Of a stretch of DNA of 64,000 nucleotides, positions 24,720-36,500 are shown one piece after another. The translations under genes and the position numbers were made by a program. The stretch's first letter is position 1. The number at the start of each line of letters is the position of its first letter. Source of the stretch: Patella vulgata. Lineage: Eukaryota; Mollusca; Gastropoda; Patellidae. The notes beneath the pieces are model-generated. The model ran no database searches. It was given only the letters and a program-made list of their open reading frames with translations, and was not told the origin of the DNA. The stretch is from positions 61,975,431 to 62,039,430 of the forward strand of contig NC_065882.2 of assembly GCF_932274485.2 (NCBI RefSeq), written 5' to 3'.

Positions 24720-25343
24720 GAAAGTTACGTGATCGACAAAAACTACAAGCTGGTTTATGAAGAAATGGTATGTGGTATGAAGAAATGTCATGTGTTATGA
24801 AATGCCATGGTGCCGTACCAGCTTATTTTGGCTACGGCATTTTCTGATACTGACAGTAGTAGTAGAAAAATCTTATTTCGATCGACTGATGAACGGTTTA
24901 TTACATCGAATAAACGAAGACTGTAATTTATTCAGAAATATTACTGATGTGAACTTCAAGTCGGTACGTAAATTAAATATGGAAAATATTTCGAAAGGTG
25001 TACCTATTTTTGTGGTAATCACATACAATACATTGAAAGTTACGTGATCGACAAAAACTACAAGCTGGTTTATGAAGAAATGGTATGTGGTATGAAGAAA
25101 TGTCATGTGTTATGAAATGCCATGGTGCCGTACCAGCTTATTTTGGCTACGGCATTTTCTGATACTGACAGTAGTAGTAGAAAAATCTTATTTCGATCGA
25201 CTGATGAACGGTTTATTACATCGAATAAACGAAGACTGTAATTTATTCAGATATATTACTGATGTGAACTTCAAGTCGGTACGTAAATTAAATATGGAAA
25301 ATATTTCGAAAGGTGTACCTATTTTTGTGGTAATCACATACAT
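24720..25343. repeat. 315-bp tandem duplication
   Basis: Two nearly identical copies begin GAAAGTTACGTGATCGAC at 24720 and 25035. The 85- and 86-codon open frames in the copies are identical to within one or two residues only because the duplication is young. Within each copy, 'atgaagaaatg(g/t)(t/c)atgtg' also occurs twice in a row. Confidence 0.9.
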
Positions 25344-25510
25344 TAGAATACGACATTCTCAATAACAAATTAACCAAAAATATTTTCTTTTTGAAGACTG
25401 ATTATATTAAAGGGAATATAAGCTTATAGCTTATAATTATCCTATTTCCTACCAGGACCTTATTTGACCCAAATCTGACCGGTTCGTTTCAAAATGGATT
25501 AAGAACCCTT

Positions 25511-25868
25511 CTGCAGACCACACTAATTATCAACCGATATCCACGAAACTTACAGAATATGAAAACATCATTAATATGTCACCATAGGCAACATTTCGAC
25601 CACTTCCGTTTAGCGGTTTTTGAGATATTAGGTTACGACACGTTTCATGTGGCACGGCTGCAGACCGCAATATATATTCAACCGATTTCAATGAAACCTA
25701 CACATTATGATAACATTAATAAAATCTCAGTACAGTTTATTTTATGTAGCCGTGCCACATGAAATGTGAGGTAATCCCATATTTCGAAAACCGCTAACCG
25801 GAAGTGGCCGAAAATTTGGCTATAGTGAGATATTTTTAATGTTATCATAATCCATACGTTTCATTGAA
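25511..25868. mobile_element. Large foldback element
   Basis: The segment from 25534 to about 25665 (GACCACTTCCGTTTAGCGG, then TTTCATGTGGCACGGC) is mirrored by 25749-25868 (GCCGTGCCACATGAAA, then CCGCTAACCGGAAGTGGC). The centre holds a direct repeat of the beginning (CTGCAGACC...CAACCGAT). Its right end coincides with the point where homology to the first sulfotransferase gene starts. Confidence 0.65.
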
Positions 25869-26326
25869 ATAAGTTAATAATTAGTTTATACTTTAGTATC
25901 ATTAGATATCATGGATGTGAAGTGAACCAATACAATAAATTTTATTCAAATCAGTTTTAGTTACTCATAAAACCGAACACATCTTTCGCAGAGGCCGATA
26001 AAATGATTATTGAATTTTAATGTGTATCAACTATCGTAAGACAACCTAACACGAGAAACGATTTGACTTCAACCGGGAAAGATGCCTTTTCCCTGTGTAG
26101 CCTAATACATCTGTTATAGTTTCATTGTGATGCTTTATTGTTTCAGCTGCTAATGAATAGTGATGGCATCTAATTAAATTGGATGTGGTAATATTGATTT
26201 AAGTGTGAACGTGGGAGTAGAAAATTCCATTGAATGTGTGCAATACGAAGAATAAACACACCCGAATAAACGTTCAGTAGTGTAGTGGAGGAATGTGTTA
26301 TAATCAGAAGAGTGAAAAATAATATA

Positions 26327-29300
26327 ATGGCGTTTAAATTTTATTATAAATATTTATCTGTTTGCCTAATTGGACTTTCAGTAATTTTCTTGATAGTAAA
26401 ACAAACAGGTAAATATGATTTTAATTTAGTTTACTCAGCCCGTTCAGACGGACAATCTTAATAGTAATAAATAAAGGGAATGTAACTATAAATACAAATT
26501 ATTCTTATTTATTTTTTTATAAAAAATATTTTATTTATAAAGGAATGGGATTGTCCTTTTTAACCCCTCTCCTGTAAATATAAACAATTCAACTTTAAAA
26601 TAAAAGATATGCAAGTATAATAAAAAAAAAAGTGACATTTACACGTTTAGTAGATTAACTTATGTATAATGTGCTTCACTATAATAATGATTAGAAATTC
26701 CTAATTTTAAAGTCGTTTGGAGATGTCGAAATCTGAATGAACTTTTTCAAAAATTTTGTTTGGTTTTGTTATATTTTTAGTCCCAAGACACACATACGGA
26801 AGCCCCACCCCACCATCTCTCAGCCCCTCACATATACCCCCACCTCCACCAACAAATGAAAGGGCAATCGTACGTTTTTTCAATTATAATTACGAACAAA
26901 ATAAATGATCTGAAATTGATTATGACAGGTTATGTTGACAGCAAAAAGGAAGTAGCATTGGCACCGGAAGCAGACATACACAACCAACCTTTCTTTAGAA
27001 ATAATGCATATATACGATTCACGTCACATCGAAGTACTATTTCTACAACTGCTACATTTGAGGTAAATTTTTAAAATATAAAATAAAAATTCGTAAACAC
27101 TGTGAGCATGCCAGCAGAAACTTTTAATTAGTCCTTCTTGCCAGAAAATTCAACAGAAATTACATTTCATGTTTTCGATACGTGGTGCATGTGTGTGTGT
27201 GGGATTATGTGTGTGGGTGTGTGTGTAAATGGGGGTTGGCGGCAGGGACGTAAATGTGGGGGGAAGATTACCCAGAAAAAAAAATAGTCGGTCGCAAAAT
27301 CAGTGCAGTCGGTCGCAAAATCAGTGCAGTCGGTCGCAAAAGAAGAGCAGTCGGTATCAAAATAAGTGTTCACTACATACGTCACGCTATTCATGAAAAA
27401 CATTAGTATAAAATAACCTTGTCAACTTATCATGTTTGAAAAAATGTTGTGTTTCACTCTTATTCTGTTGTGAGTATGTTTGTCTAAGAACAAAATTTCC
27501 CCCAGGGAGAAAAATAGTCGGTCTCAAAATAAGTGCAGTCACTGCAGTCGGTCTAAAAAATTATGCATACGTCACACAAACTATAGTATAAAATAACCAT
27601 GTCTGCTTGTCATGTTTGAAAAAAGTTTTTGCACTCTTATTCTGTTGCATGTTGTTCTAAGAAATGTTTTTCCCACATGGTAAAAAAATAGTCGGTCTCA
27701 AAAAGAGTGCTCACCGCAGTCGGTCTCAGACTAAATGAATTAATGAGGTAAACAAACAATGCCAAAATAGAAGGGAATAATTTTGTGTCAATCCGTGCAC
27801 CTAAATTGCAACGGTATAGTATAAAATAACCTATAGTCAGCTTGTCATGTTTGAAAAAAAATCCTGTTATGGGTATGTTGATCTAAGAAATTGAATGAGT
27901 TTGTTACGAAGATTTTGATATTTCAAAATATATTCTTGATTGTCATACGAATAATATTAGTCGAGCAGTTGGAAAGAAGTTATCGGAAGTATAGTTTGTT
28001 TTAGAAATACGTAAAAAAAATCTTTAAATTATGAAATTTTAAGGCGAGCTATTGTACTTAGGAATTTTTACTTGTTGCATATTCAATCCCAGGAGAAATT
28101 GAAACATATTTGACTCATGTTGTAAGTGTTTTCTGACCATCAGAATTCTGCAAAATCTCTCCCCAAAGTCCCCCAAAAAATAAAAGCTCAGTTATATATC
28201 GGCGCTCAATTCCATTATGTCATCATTCTTAAACTCCTCTGTCATATAATATCTCATTACTATCATATACCATTCGAACGCCAGGCCTCCCGCCCTGCAT
28301 CACTGACAAGGGCCAATGCGGGGATCGACCACCCGACCTCCACACTAGCGAGCCAGCGTCTTACCCACTTAGCCACAGTGATCCCCGGACCGGGTGGGGA
28401 GAGGGTTGTCACATATGGCTGGGAACAGTAATAAGCTTTTGAGAATTGCTATTTGACATATTGGATTACGATTTTGATATGGGTGACTTTAACTGGAATC
28501 GACCCGAGGCTGTCGGGGAGTGGGTGGAGTGGGGAGGAGGGTGTCACATAAATTATGGCTGGTAATAGTAATGAACATATTCTAGTGACAGCTGTTTAAC
28601 GAGCATAATAATATTACATCTTCTGGGAATTGCTATTTGACATAATATGATTACAATTTTAATATGATTGAAATTTAGTGGAATAATGTATTGATGAAAA
28701 TAGTGTATGTAAAAATGGTGTGACTGATCTAATTCAGTTGTGTAGTTTCTTACGTGCGAAATTATTCTAAACTATGTGAGGGTTTTGTAAAACAGAATAA
28801 ATTTTTTTCATGGATAGGCCCTATCTACGATTCATGTCTTTTTATAATTTCAGGAAGCTGAACAGCAACGCCGCCTCAACAGAATTGATGAGGTTTGCAA
28901 AAGAATGTCACATGGTAACACAGAGAATATTTTGATTCATAAACCCAAGAAGATGAGCTATTGCGTTGTACCAAAGAACGGATGCACATATTGGATACGT
29001 GTTATGCGATATTTAAACAACGACACCGGATCCAAAGTGGTACACAGTCCTTTCGAAATTACGAGGTTCGAAGCTCATGGCCTTCCTTATAACCAGACTA
29101 TGTATCGGTTACAAAATAAAAAACACCGCGAAATCATCTTTAACACTACAAGGTTTATGGTCAGTAGAAATCCATACTCGAGACTTCTTTCGGGCTACAT
29201 GGATAAGCTGTTTTTACCCATGTTTTGGGGATTTCAGGGAACAAAAATGATCAAGGCAGTCCGCACTAATCCATCAGACGTTAGTTTGAAGTGTGGACAT

Positions 29301-29897
29301 GACTTGAGTTTCCAAGAATTTCTTGAATATTTGATAATAGCAAAAGCCAATCCAACGACAATAGACGGCCATTTTAGACCGAAACAATTTTACTGTAGCC
29401 CATGTTTATTCAGACCTCATATATTGGCTAAACAGGAAACTTTTAAAAAAGATTCAGAATATATACTTCAGAAATTTGATCTTGCTTATTTGATTAAAAA
29501 CTATGATCATAAATCCCACGTCAACGACGAACTGAAGAGTCTTTTGAATGACCATACACATTGGCTTAATTCAGAAGTAGTAAAAGAATGCATAGGACAT
29601 GAACAATATCTTTTGAGAGTGTGGAAAACCTTTCAAATTAATGGTTATCTCCCTTTAGGCTCAGAAATTGCATTGAAGAACAAAGATGTATCTAGAAAGG
29701 AATTTAAAAGGCTAGTCATTTCGTCCCTTCACCATGGAGACGACAGTGAACAGAAAATGAAGAAACAAAGACACGAGATGATGGTAGAAATGTATCGTAG
29801 CGTCTCACAACAAACACTAAATGGAATTATTGACATGTATCAGTTTGACTTTGAGTTATTTGGCTATGAAAAGCGACCTAATGATATTTTTACGTAA
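26327..29897 (+). CDS. Carbohydrate sulfotransferase (CHST8-14 type), copy 2, 419 aa
   Basis: Tandem paralogue of the gene at 8649-11024, with the same predicted Golgi role and the same three-exon structure: 26327-26408, 26929-27062 and 28854-29897, all GT...AG and in phase. Exon 1 gives the signal anchor (LSVCLIGLSVIFLIV). Exon 2 is three codons longer than in copy 1. Exon 3 keeps the PAPS-binding motifs PKNGCTYW (residues 112-119) and SRNPYSRLLSGY (176-187), and the C-terminal FDFELFGYE. No break is seen. The changes from copy 1 are spread over the catalytic domain, with a cluster in NDHTHWLNSE (NEYIGWLNSK in copy 1). Intron 2 is about 1.8 kb, three times that of copy 1, and contains repeats. 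An AATAAA lies at 29950. A shared 5' UTR acceptor ends at 26146. Confidence 0.9.
27187..27232 (+). repeat. GT microsatellite
   Basis: Interrupted (TG)n and 'gtgtgtgggtgtgtgtg' tract within intron 2 of the second sulfotransferase gene. Confidence 0.85.
27285..27890 (+). repeat. Two-level tandem repeat in intron 2 of copy 2
   Basis: It starts with about four units of roughly 22 bp built on AGTCGGTCGCAAAATCAGTGC. Then come three larger degenerate units containing 'agtataaaataacc', 'cttgtcatgtttgaaaaaa', 'tattctgttg' and 'agtcggtctcaaaa' (at about 27405, 27588 and 27818). It is absent from copy 1 and explains much of the larger intron. Confidence 0.75.
28271..28386 (-). repeat. SINE-A, 5' head
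   Basis: The minus strand carries GGGGATCACTGTGGCTAAG (box A region), a box B-like GGTGGTCGATCCCCG, and the start of the body. It lies in intron 2 of the second sulfotransferase gene. Confidence 0.75.
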
Positions 29898-30059
29898 TAA
29901 TATATTTAAGCAACAGGTCGGTTGCATTTTGTAAAAGAACTTTTAAAATAATAAAAAAAAAACGATAATGACGAATGCCCTTTGAATAAGAATTATGAGT
30001 ATGACACTTGCATGAAATGGCTTGAACCAAAACAATAGTGAAATGCTTTACATGAAAGA

Positions 30060-30277
30060 GGGGTGGGGTGGCTGAATGGTTAACGAGTGCGCATTGCCGT
30101 TTGTACGTGACAAGGATTAGGGTCGCCCGTTCAACCTCGTGGGTTATCTTCGGGTCCTCGGGTTTTTTCTCCCACTGCTAAATGAAGACCCCTACGCGCT
30201 TGTGAATTAATGAAGTTAAATAATTGAACCATATGTTAGTCCCAAAATGACCTAGTTTGTGTTAAGTGGGCGTTAAG
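30060..30277 (+). repeat. SINE-B, full length
   Basis: The head carries box A-like GTGGCTGAATGGTTAACG at about 30068 and a box B-like CCCGTTCAACCTCG at about 30128. The body ('ctcccactgctaaatgaagacccctacgcgc', 'catatgttagtcccaaaatgacctagtttgtg') ends in GGGCGTTAAG. It interrupts sequence that is continuous after copy 1 of the sulfotransferase gene, so it inserted after the duplication. Confidence 0.75.
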
Positions 30278-30605
30278 ATGACGTATGCATGTCTTTGGAA
30301 ATTTTGCCATGCCTACTCTCCGAAGATTATTTTGTGTACCGCGAACGTATAGAAGATGGGACCTCGCGGTCAACACGGGGATTGAGCCCGAAACAGCCTG
30401 GTTAGTCATAGTTACAAGAATTGAATGAATGAATGATAACACCCTACTTTTCTGCACTAACCAGGGTAATACAAACGGCCTTAAGCCATCCAGGTTGCTA
30501 TGAGCGATATGTTACCAGGACAGTAATTCTTCGTCGATTTCTAACTGTTAAGGGTACTTTTAGACAAGAATAACAGCGATACTATCTAATTACGTGAAAT
30601 GATTC
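30278..30605. other. 3' flank of sulfotransferase copy 2, shared with copy 1
   Basis: It matches 11340-11645 in order ('ctcacggtcaacacgg' against 'cctcgcggtcaacacgg', GAATGAATGAATGATAAC, 'aactgt(c/t)aagggtacttttagacaag'). It includes the same old SINE-A-like block. Confidence 0.6.
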
Positions 30606-30854
30606 AAACAATATTTTGAGGTTGCTTTTGTTAATAATTATATTGTTTTAGTTTGAATTTGAAAAATACCTATGATCAATCTGATTAAAATACACTCTAT
30701 ATTTCGTTTCGTTTTTTTTTTTATACTTTCGATGGCCTACACTGTATGATTCAAACAATATTCGGAGGTTGCGTTTGTTAGTAATTATATTGTTTTAGTT
30801 TGAATTTTGAAGAAAAAAAAACTAAAACCAAAAAACAACTCATAATGATCAATC
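30600..30854. repeat. Tandem duplication ending in a MITE terminus
   Basis: A unit of about 147 bp starting TGATTCAAACAATATT (30600 and 30747) is repeated. Each unit ends with the terminal sequence of the MITE that follows (GATTAAAATACAC ... ACTTTCGATGGCCT). The duplication therefore copied one MITE end and its flank. Confidence 0.7.
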
Positions 30855-31202
30855 TGATTAAAATACACATCTATATTTCCTTTCGTTTTTTTATACTTTC
30901 GATGGCCTCCACTACATGAAGATCTTGCCGGTTGTAGTGGAAGGTCGCGTCGGAGGTCATACGAGCGACTTTTGACACTATGACGTCAGACATTTGATTA
31001 ACCAATCGGCGTTGATGTTTATAGTAGTTTACTACTCACTCCAAAAACTCGCCCTAACAGATCGTTTCATTGGCTAATCCCTCACATCACCCAGAACCCG
31101 GGTTATATAACAACTTTTCTAGATCCTAGTACAATAAAGACAAGTAAAATGAAATTTTGAACTATAAAAAACGAAACGAAATAGGATCTGTGTTTTAATC
31201 GG
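30855..31202 (+). mobile_element. MITE with TTTCGTTTCG termini, copy 1
   Basis: The left end (GATTAAAATACACATCTATA, then CCTTTCGTTTTTTTATA) is mirrored at the right end (TATAAAAAACGAAACGAAAT, then GGATCTGTGTTTTAATC). It is about 348 bp with no open frame. A second copy in opposite orientation is at 33210-33537. Confidence 0.75.
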
Positions 31203-31204
31203 AT

Positions 31205-31365
31205 TTCACAGCCAGATCCCCCATCTTACACCAGTGACAAACCGGCGCGGGGGGGGGGGGGGCTCTCGAAATTTCAGAGTAACATACTCGGACTACACCG
31301 GGATCGAAACTGGGAACACCTGGTTAGTGAGTTAGCGCCATACACATTGAGCAACCATAGGTCCA
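31205..31365 (-). repeat. tRNA-like SINE remnant (SINE-C), with poly-G run
   Basis: The minus strand reads a box A-like stretch near 31350 and box B-like GTTTCGATCCCGG at about 31290. A poly-G run lies at 31249-31262. It resembles 12128-12197 in head sequence and in having a G run nearby. Confidence 0.5.
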
Positions 31366-31736
31366 CTTTTCATTACCAGCTCTTTACCTAATGGCGCTTT
31401 AACTAACACTAAATGTCACGGGGATCGGTTCTTGTAAACAAAATGTAATCCAGTACAGGACTTATTTGAGTGTGAATATCTTTTAGAGTTTAGTGTTTTA
31501 TTGTGTTTGCGTGTAGATAAGGGTGTTTTTTGAATTTGAAGTAGTCAACTGTATTAAGATAATCATTTTATGATCTCAGATAATCTTATTGACATTGTTA
31601 GAAGAATAAAGACTAATATTGACATTTAAGAACTACCCTTTGATTTTAACAAATTATGGATTTTATCTTTTCTTTTAAAAAAAAATAAAGAAAAACAACC
31701 GTTATATCATATACGTGTATATTAACACATTCTTTA
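31366..31736. other. Non-coding, no feature seen
   Basis: AT-rich spacer between two repeats. Confidence 0.4.
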
Positions 31737-32248
31737 CTTAAAGGAGCTAAATCGCTAAAATTTTGGATCTAGAAATTGACAAGAATGGGTCGCAACGTGT
31801 ATAATAATGTAGTGTTTGTATATAAACTGATTTACATTCAATCGTTTCTGTTTGTACTGCAATTTCTAATCAGTTATATTCGGCGAAATACGCCAGAAGT
31901 CTCAATCCAATGGCAATCTGTAGCGTCTGGTTATTCCGCTCTATACCGATAGCATTTATTGTGCATGCTCTCCAGATAAGAATACGACATGACTTGTGGA
32001 ATATATCTAGCCTCTTTCTACGAGTCTACGCTGAAACGCATTATGGCACACGATTCGTGTACCAATGGTAAAATATTTATTTTGTCTTAATTATTGGATA
32101 TCAGAAGCCCAACTTTTCCCCGTAAGATCACAACATCAATGTTGATTTATATTGACAAATAATTCGTGTTTTCAATGTCGAAGATTTTGGATGATATTGA
32201 GTTAGAGGCTTAGCTACAAGATGTTATTTTCGTGTATAATAAAAATCA
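31737..32248 (-). repeat. Dispersed repeat of about 510 bp, copy 2 of the inverted pair
   Basis: Reverse-orientation partner of 24062-24595. Both copies end at 'ctcctttaa' on the 3' side of the plus-oriented copy, which suggests a defined boundary. Confidence 0.75.
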
Positions 32249-32618
32249 TACATCGTCAATAGACAACTGTTATTACACAATAGCATGGCGGTGCCCGAGG
32301 GGATGGGGTGGTGTACACATATACCCCGCTACCGACAACCTCCAAGCAAAACAATATATATAACCGAATAATAAACGATAGGTCTGCAGCCAATGTGTTT
32401 CATTAATCGCTTGCCTAAGGACAGCCTAATAAGCGGCAATATGAAACAGTTTTAGAAAAGAACTATAACCCCGAAGACATGTATTTAAACGTGATGAAAG
32501 TTCCTATAAATATTATTGATTATTCCCAATGACAACCCACAGAAATTGCACTGTTTTTTTTCTATTTATTTCTTTTCATTGTGTTCTTTATACAGGGCGT
32601 ACTCCAAATCACGTAACC

Positions 32619-32829
32619 GGGCTTATGAAGACGGACACGCACCATACAGTGTGCTATGTGGAGATTTTGTCCAGCCATAGGTCCTTTAATGTACACGCCA
32701 ACGTGTAATCGGAACCTCAGGTTTTTTTCCCATCCGAACGCCCGCACCACTGACAAGGAGAAAGCACATTCTTGACCAACAGATCCTGATTTGTGAGCCA
32801 GTGCCCTACCCACTGAGCCACCGTGGCTC
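32619..32829 (-). repeat. SINE-A, diverged, with head
   Basis: The minus strand begins GAGCCACGGTGGCTCAGTGG (box A region) and runs through 'ccttgtcagtgg', 'ttggcgtgtac' and 'cacactgtatggtgcgtg'. Box B is degraded. Confidence 0.75.
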
Positions 32830-33209
32830 AAGACTTTCTGGATATTGAGGGGGTGTTACTTTAACAAATACTCCAGTTTCTTCAAAAGAAACCAAGTTAG
32901 ACATTTTTATTGTTTATTGACCTTCTAATCAAGTATATGTTGACCTAGTTGTCAGCATGCTGAGTAAATAATTAGTTTGTTTAAAAACATGATTGTATTT
33001 ACCTAGTAAGTTGAATTGGGAATATGACACAGGTATCATTGTGAAATGGACACAGATTGGATATTAATGTGATATGACAAATCATAGCTAAAACGTCAAG
33101 ATATCCCCGAATTTCTATTATAACTGGGATGTGGTGGGCTGAGCGACGTATGTGCTACAGACTATAGGTCTGAAATATGCCTCCGCTAAATTCAAGTCAA
33201 TTATCAATT

Positions 33210-33537
33210 TGATTAAAATACAGATCCCATTTCGTTTCGTTTTTTATAGTTCAAAATTTCATTTTACTTGTCTTTACTACACTAGGATCTGGAAGAGTTG
33301 TTGTATAACCCGCGTTCTGGGATCAGCCAATGCAATGATCTGTTACCGCGAGTTTTAGGTGTGAGGTGCACGGAACTGTGGGTAAACCACTAGAAACATC
33401 AACGCTGATTGATTAATCAATGTCTGACGTCATAAGGTCTAAAGCCGCTCTTATGACACCTGGCGCGACTACAACCGGTCAGATCTTGTAGGCCATCGAA
33501 AGTATAAAAATAGGAAACGAATTATAGATCTGTATTT
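33210..33537 (-). mobile_element. MITE with TTTCGTTTCG termini, copy 2
   Basis: Same family as 30855-31202, inverted. The left end is GATTAAAATACAGATCCCAT plus TTCGTTTCGTTTTTTATA; the right end is 'ggccatcgaaagtataaaaataggaaacg'. Internal blocks match ('aaaatttcattttacttgtc', 'acatcaacgctgatt', 'ctgacgtcata'). Confidence 0.75.
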
Positions 33538-36500
33538 TGAAATAAATGTATATTTAATTTACTCCCAAATTAGAACATTTTAAAGAAAAAGACGATAGCT
33601 AGGTAGAAGGCACAAAATCTTATTTTGTCCACATGGTTCTAGTTCTAGCTCCCCATTGATTAATGTGAGATATTGATTTTGAACAATTAGAGTTACCCAG
33701 CGATCGCTTTCAGAAAATAAAACGCAACCAACGCAGTCTTGTTTACTTATGGAAGGGGGGGGGTAGAATAATCTCTAATTATATGCATGGAGAGACAAGT
33801 CCTTTGCTTAAACAACCCGTTCTTTATTTTCTGAAAATATAACGTCCCTACCAAAAATAATCATTCCTAGTGTCTTTAAAGTAATAATATTCAAATCAGA
33901 GCGAAAACGGGATGCTGCTTATTATTATTTGGACACAACCGTAGAAAGTTATATTCGTTTGATCAAACACTAATTTAAGACCTTGGAAGACACATAGCAC
34001 AGTCTTGTACGCCTTTAATAATAATTTCTTACACTAAGGATTTAAAACTGAAACCGTGATAACACCTGATGTTATAGATTTTGTATTTTATTGACTGCAT
34101 AGCCTATTTTTTCCTTAAATCTCATATGGAACAACATTTTATCAACGCCTCACACTTTTTAAGGCTATACCATGCGACTATTTTAATTTACACTCTGAAG
34201 GGCCATCGCCTAGGCAGCGGCTAATAATTTAGTCTCATAACACTTAAGTAAATATGGAATAACGGTTTATCAACGCCCTACTTGGTTCTTTTTGAGACTA
34301 TAACACATATTATTTTAATTTTATTCGCAATTCTTCAAGGGCGACATCGCTTAGACAACAGCTAAATGTTTGGAGTTTATATCATGTGTGTTGTATAAAA
34401 TAGTTCTCGAATCAATGTCCGATATTGTAAAACGTCTCCTCACAATGGACGAGGGTGGAATGTCCGATTAAGCTTTATTATTAATGTCATATTGAAGAAT
34501 AAATAACTATCTTGTTCACAACAAAAGAATCTCTTGTTTTCTCCCCGCCATTATTTGTAAAGCATGTTTTAGTGAAGCTAGGTATTTAGTATATGCATAT
34601 CAACACATGTTTATAAGTAAAATTATACTATGTATATATATCTACCTATATTAATAGAGATTATAAACGTAAGTAACGATATCAACAAATAGGATTTATT
34701 ATTGACTATAGTATGGTATATTAAAGGCTATAATAAAAGGCTTGTCTCAAATGTCTAAATATTAGAATTGTTTACACCAAGCCTTCTAGTATTGTGATGC
34801 TTATCATGGGTAGGAAATTACATGCAAAACCAGTTATAAAGGGGGTCAGCTATACAGTTAGTCATCTTTATGTAGATAATTCTCAAGTTTTCTATGAAGG
34901 TGTTATTATATGAATGAAATTATATTTATTATCTATAGTGCCACTAAATAAAGCTTATGCATTCAAAATGGTTCTTAGCGTGTCTGATATACCTGAGTAT
35001 TGTATATTATTGTTTTAGTTTTTAAAATGATAACATTATTATTTACGAAGACTGACCAATAATTGATTTTTATGCTTTCTATATTTTGAACCCTTGGGAT
35101 TGTACCCCTTTAACTCATAACTTGAGCATGAATCATTGATTACTATTAATATAGTGGTTGGTGAAACAAGCTTTAACTTCTGAAAACATCAACAACAAAA
35201 CAACCGAGATTAAGGTGGGTGTTCCACTTTATTCTAGTTCGAACTAACATGCATATGAGAGACTTCTGTTAGATCAAATCGTTTGTAAGATATTGTGTCC
35301 AACAAGACAGTAGAAGAGAGCAGTTTGATCTAACGTTTTGTGTGATTTTTTATTTATGAACTATAACCATTGACCTGTAGATATTTGCGCGCGTAGGTTA
35401 TGTTCAGTGATAGAATAAGTTGGTATAAGATAATCCATTACTTACGTCAAAGATTAAAGGATTGTGTATGTATATAAAAAGATTGTCAATAGAAAAAATG
35501 ATGGTTATCAGTTCTAAATCGATTTTTAAGACAGTGTATGATGAATCTTGAAGAAGTTTTCATTGCGATATTTCTATACTGAAAAGGAATAATTATTACT
35601 TCATCCTGTGAATATAATGGCTTTTGTGAAGAAAACATTTTAATGAGTATAACCAATAGATATTCTTAAGTTTTCAAAAAGAAGGAAACAGTTTAGGACT
35701 AGCCGACATTAATGCTTTTTTCTGTGAAGTGTGTGTGTTAGTTCGGCATACATGTATTACGTTTTGGAGTTCTTGATTGGTTGTAATGAAAATTATTTAG
35801 AGCACGGGTCATTGATACTATTTTCTTCATCAAGGAATACAGTCGGTCCGAACAAATTAATAAACCCCATAATCTAATGGGCGATCTGGACAGAATAGAA
35901 TTACTGGGACTTTAAAGAAGACAGAAACGCCTTATATAATTATATAGAAATACGTGGTATCACATGTTCTGAAAAAGGTGAGTAGACACTGTCTCATGCA
36001 TGACACCTTTTGGTATTCATATGTCATAACATTATGTCATACCATTTCTTACAAAACAGTTCAAAGGTATGTACACGGTTATAGAAAGTTTTTTATTAAT
36101 GGACTTTGTAACATTTTAAGCAAAGCGTGGATAGTTGTCGATAGTTTCATTGAATTAAGCAAACAGACAATAGTTTGTATAAATACATAATAAATCACCA
36201 ATCATGCGATATATACATGCAGTTTACACAATAAAAAAAAGTATAAGAATAATTTTACACTTTTTCGTGATCGGTTTAAAATTAGTGTAAAATTATAAAC
36301 ATTAACAGAATCGTTATTACATGTACTGCCTTTAGCCTATAAATGTAGTCATGAAGGAACATAATACAAAAAATAAAAATAAAAATGAATGCTTCTATTG
36401 GTCTCTTGATGGAATGTAATACCTCCATTCATAGCAATTCGCTCTCTCCCAACCCCACCCTTTCGCGTGGCGATTTTTGCTGACTCTGTTTTAATGAATA

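Noticed and set aside
24790-25365. Pair of similar 85- and 86-codon frames
   Set aside because: Both lie in the two copies of a young 315-bp duplication; the identity follows from that and not from selection.
27167-27403. Minus-strand frame with repeated FATDCTD
   Set aside because: Product of a tandem repeat and a GT microsatellite inside an intron.
30060-30150. Possible tRNA gene (GGCTGAATGG head)
   Set aside because: It is the head of a SINE-B; box B is degenerate and the acceptor stem does not close.
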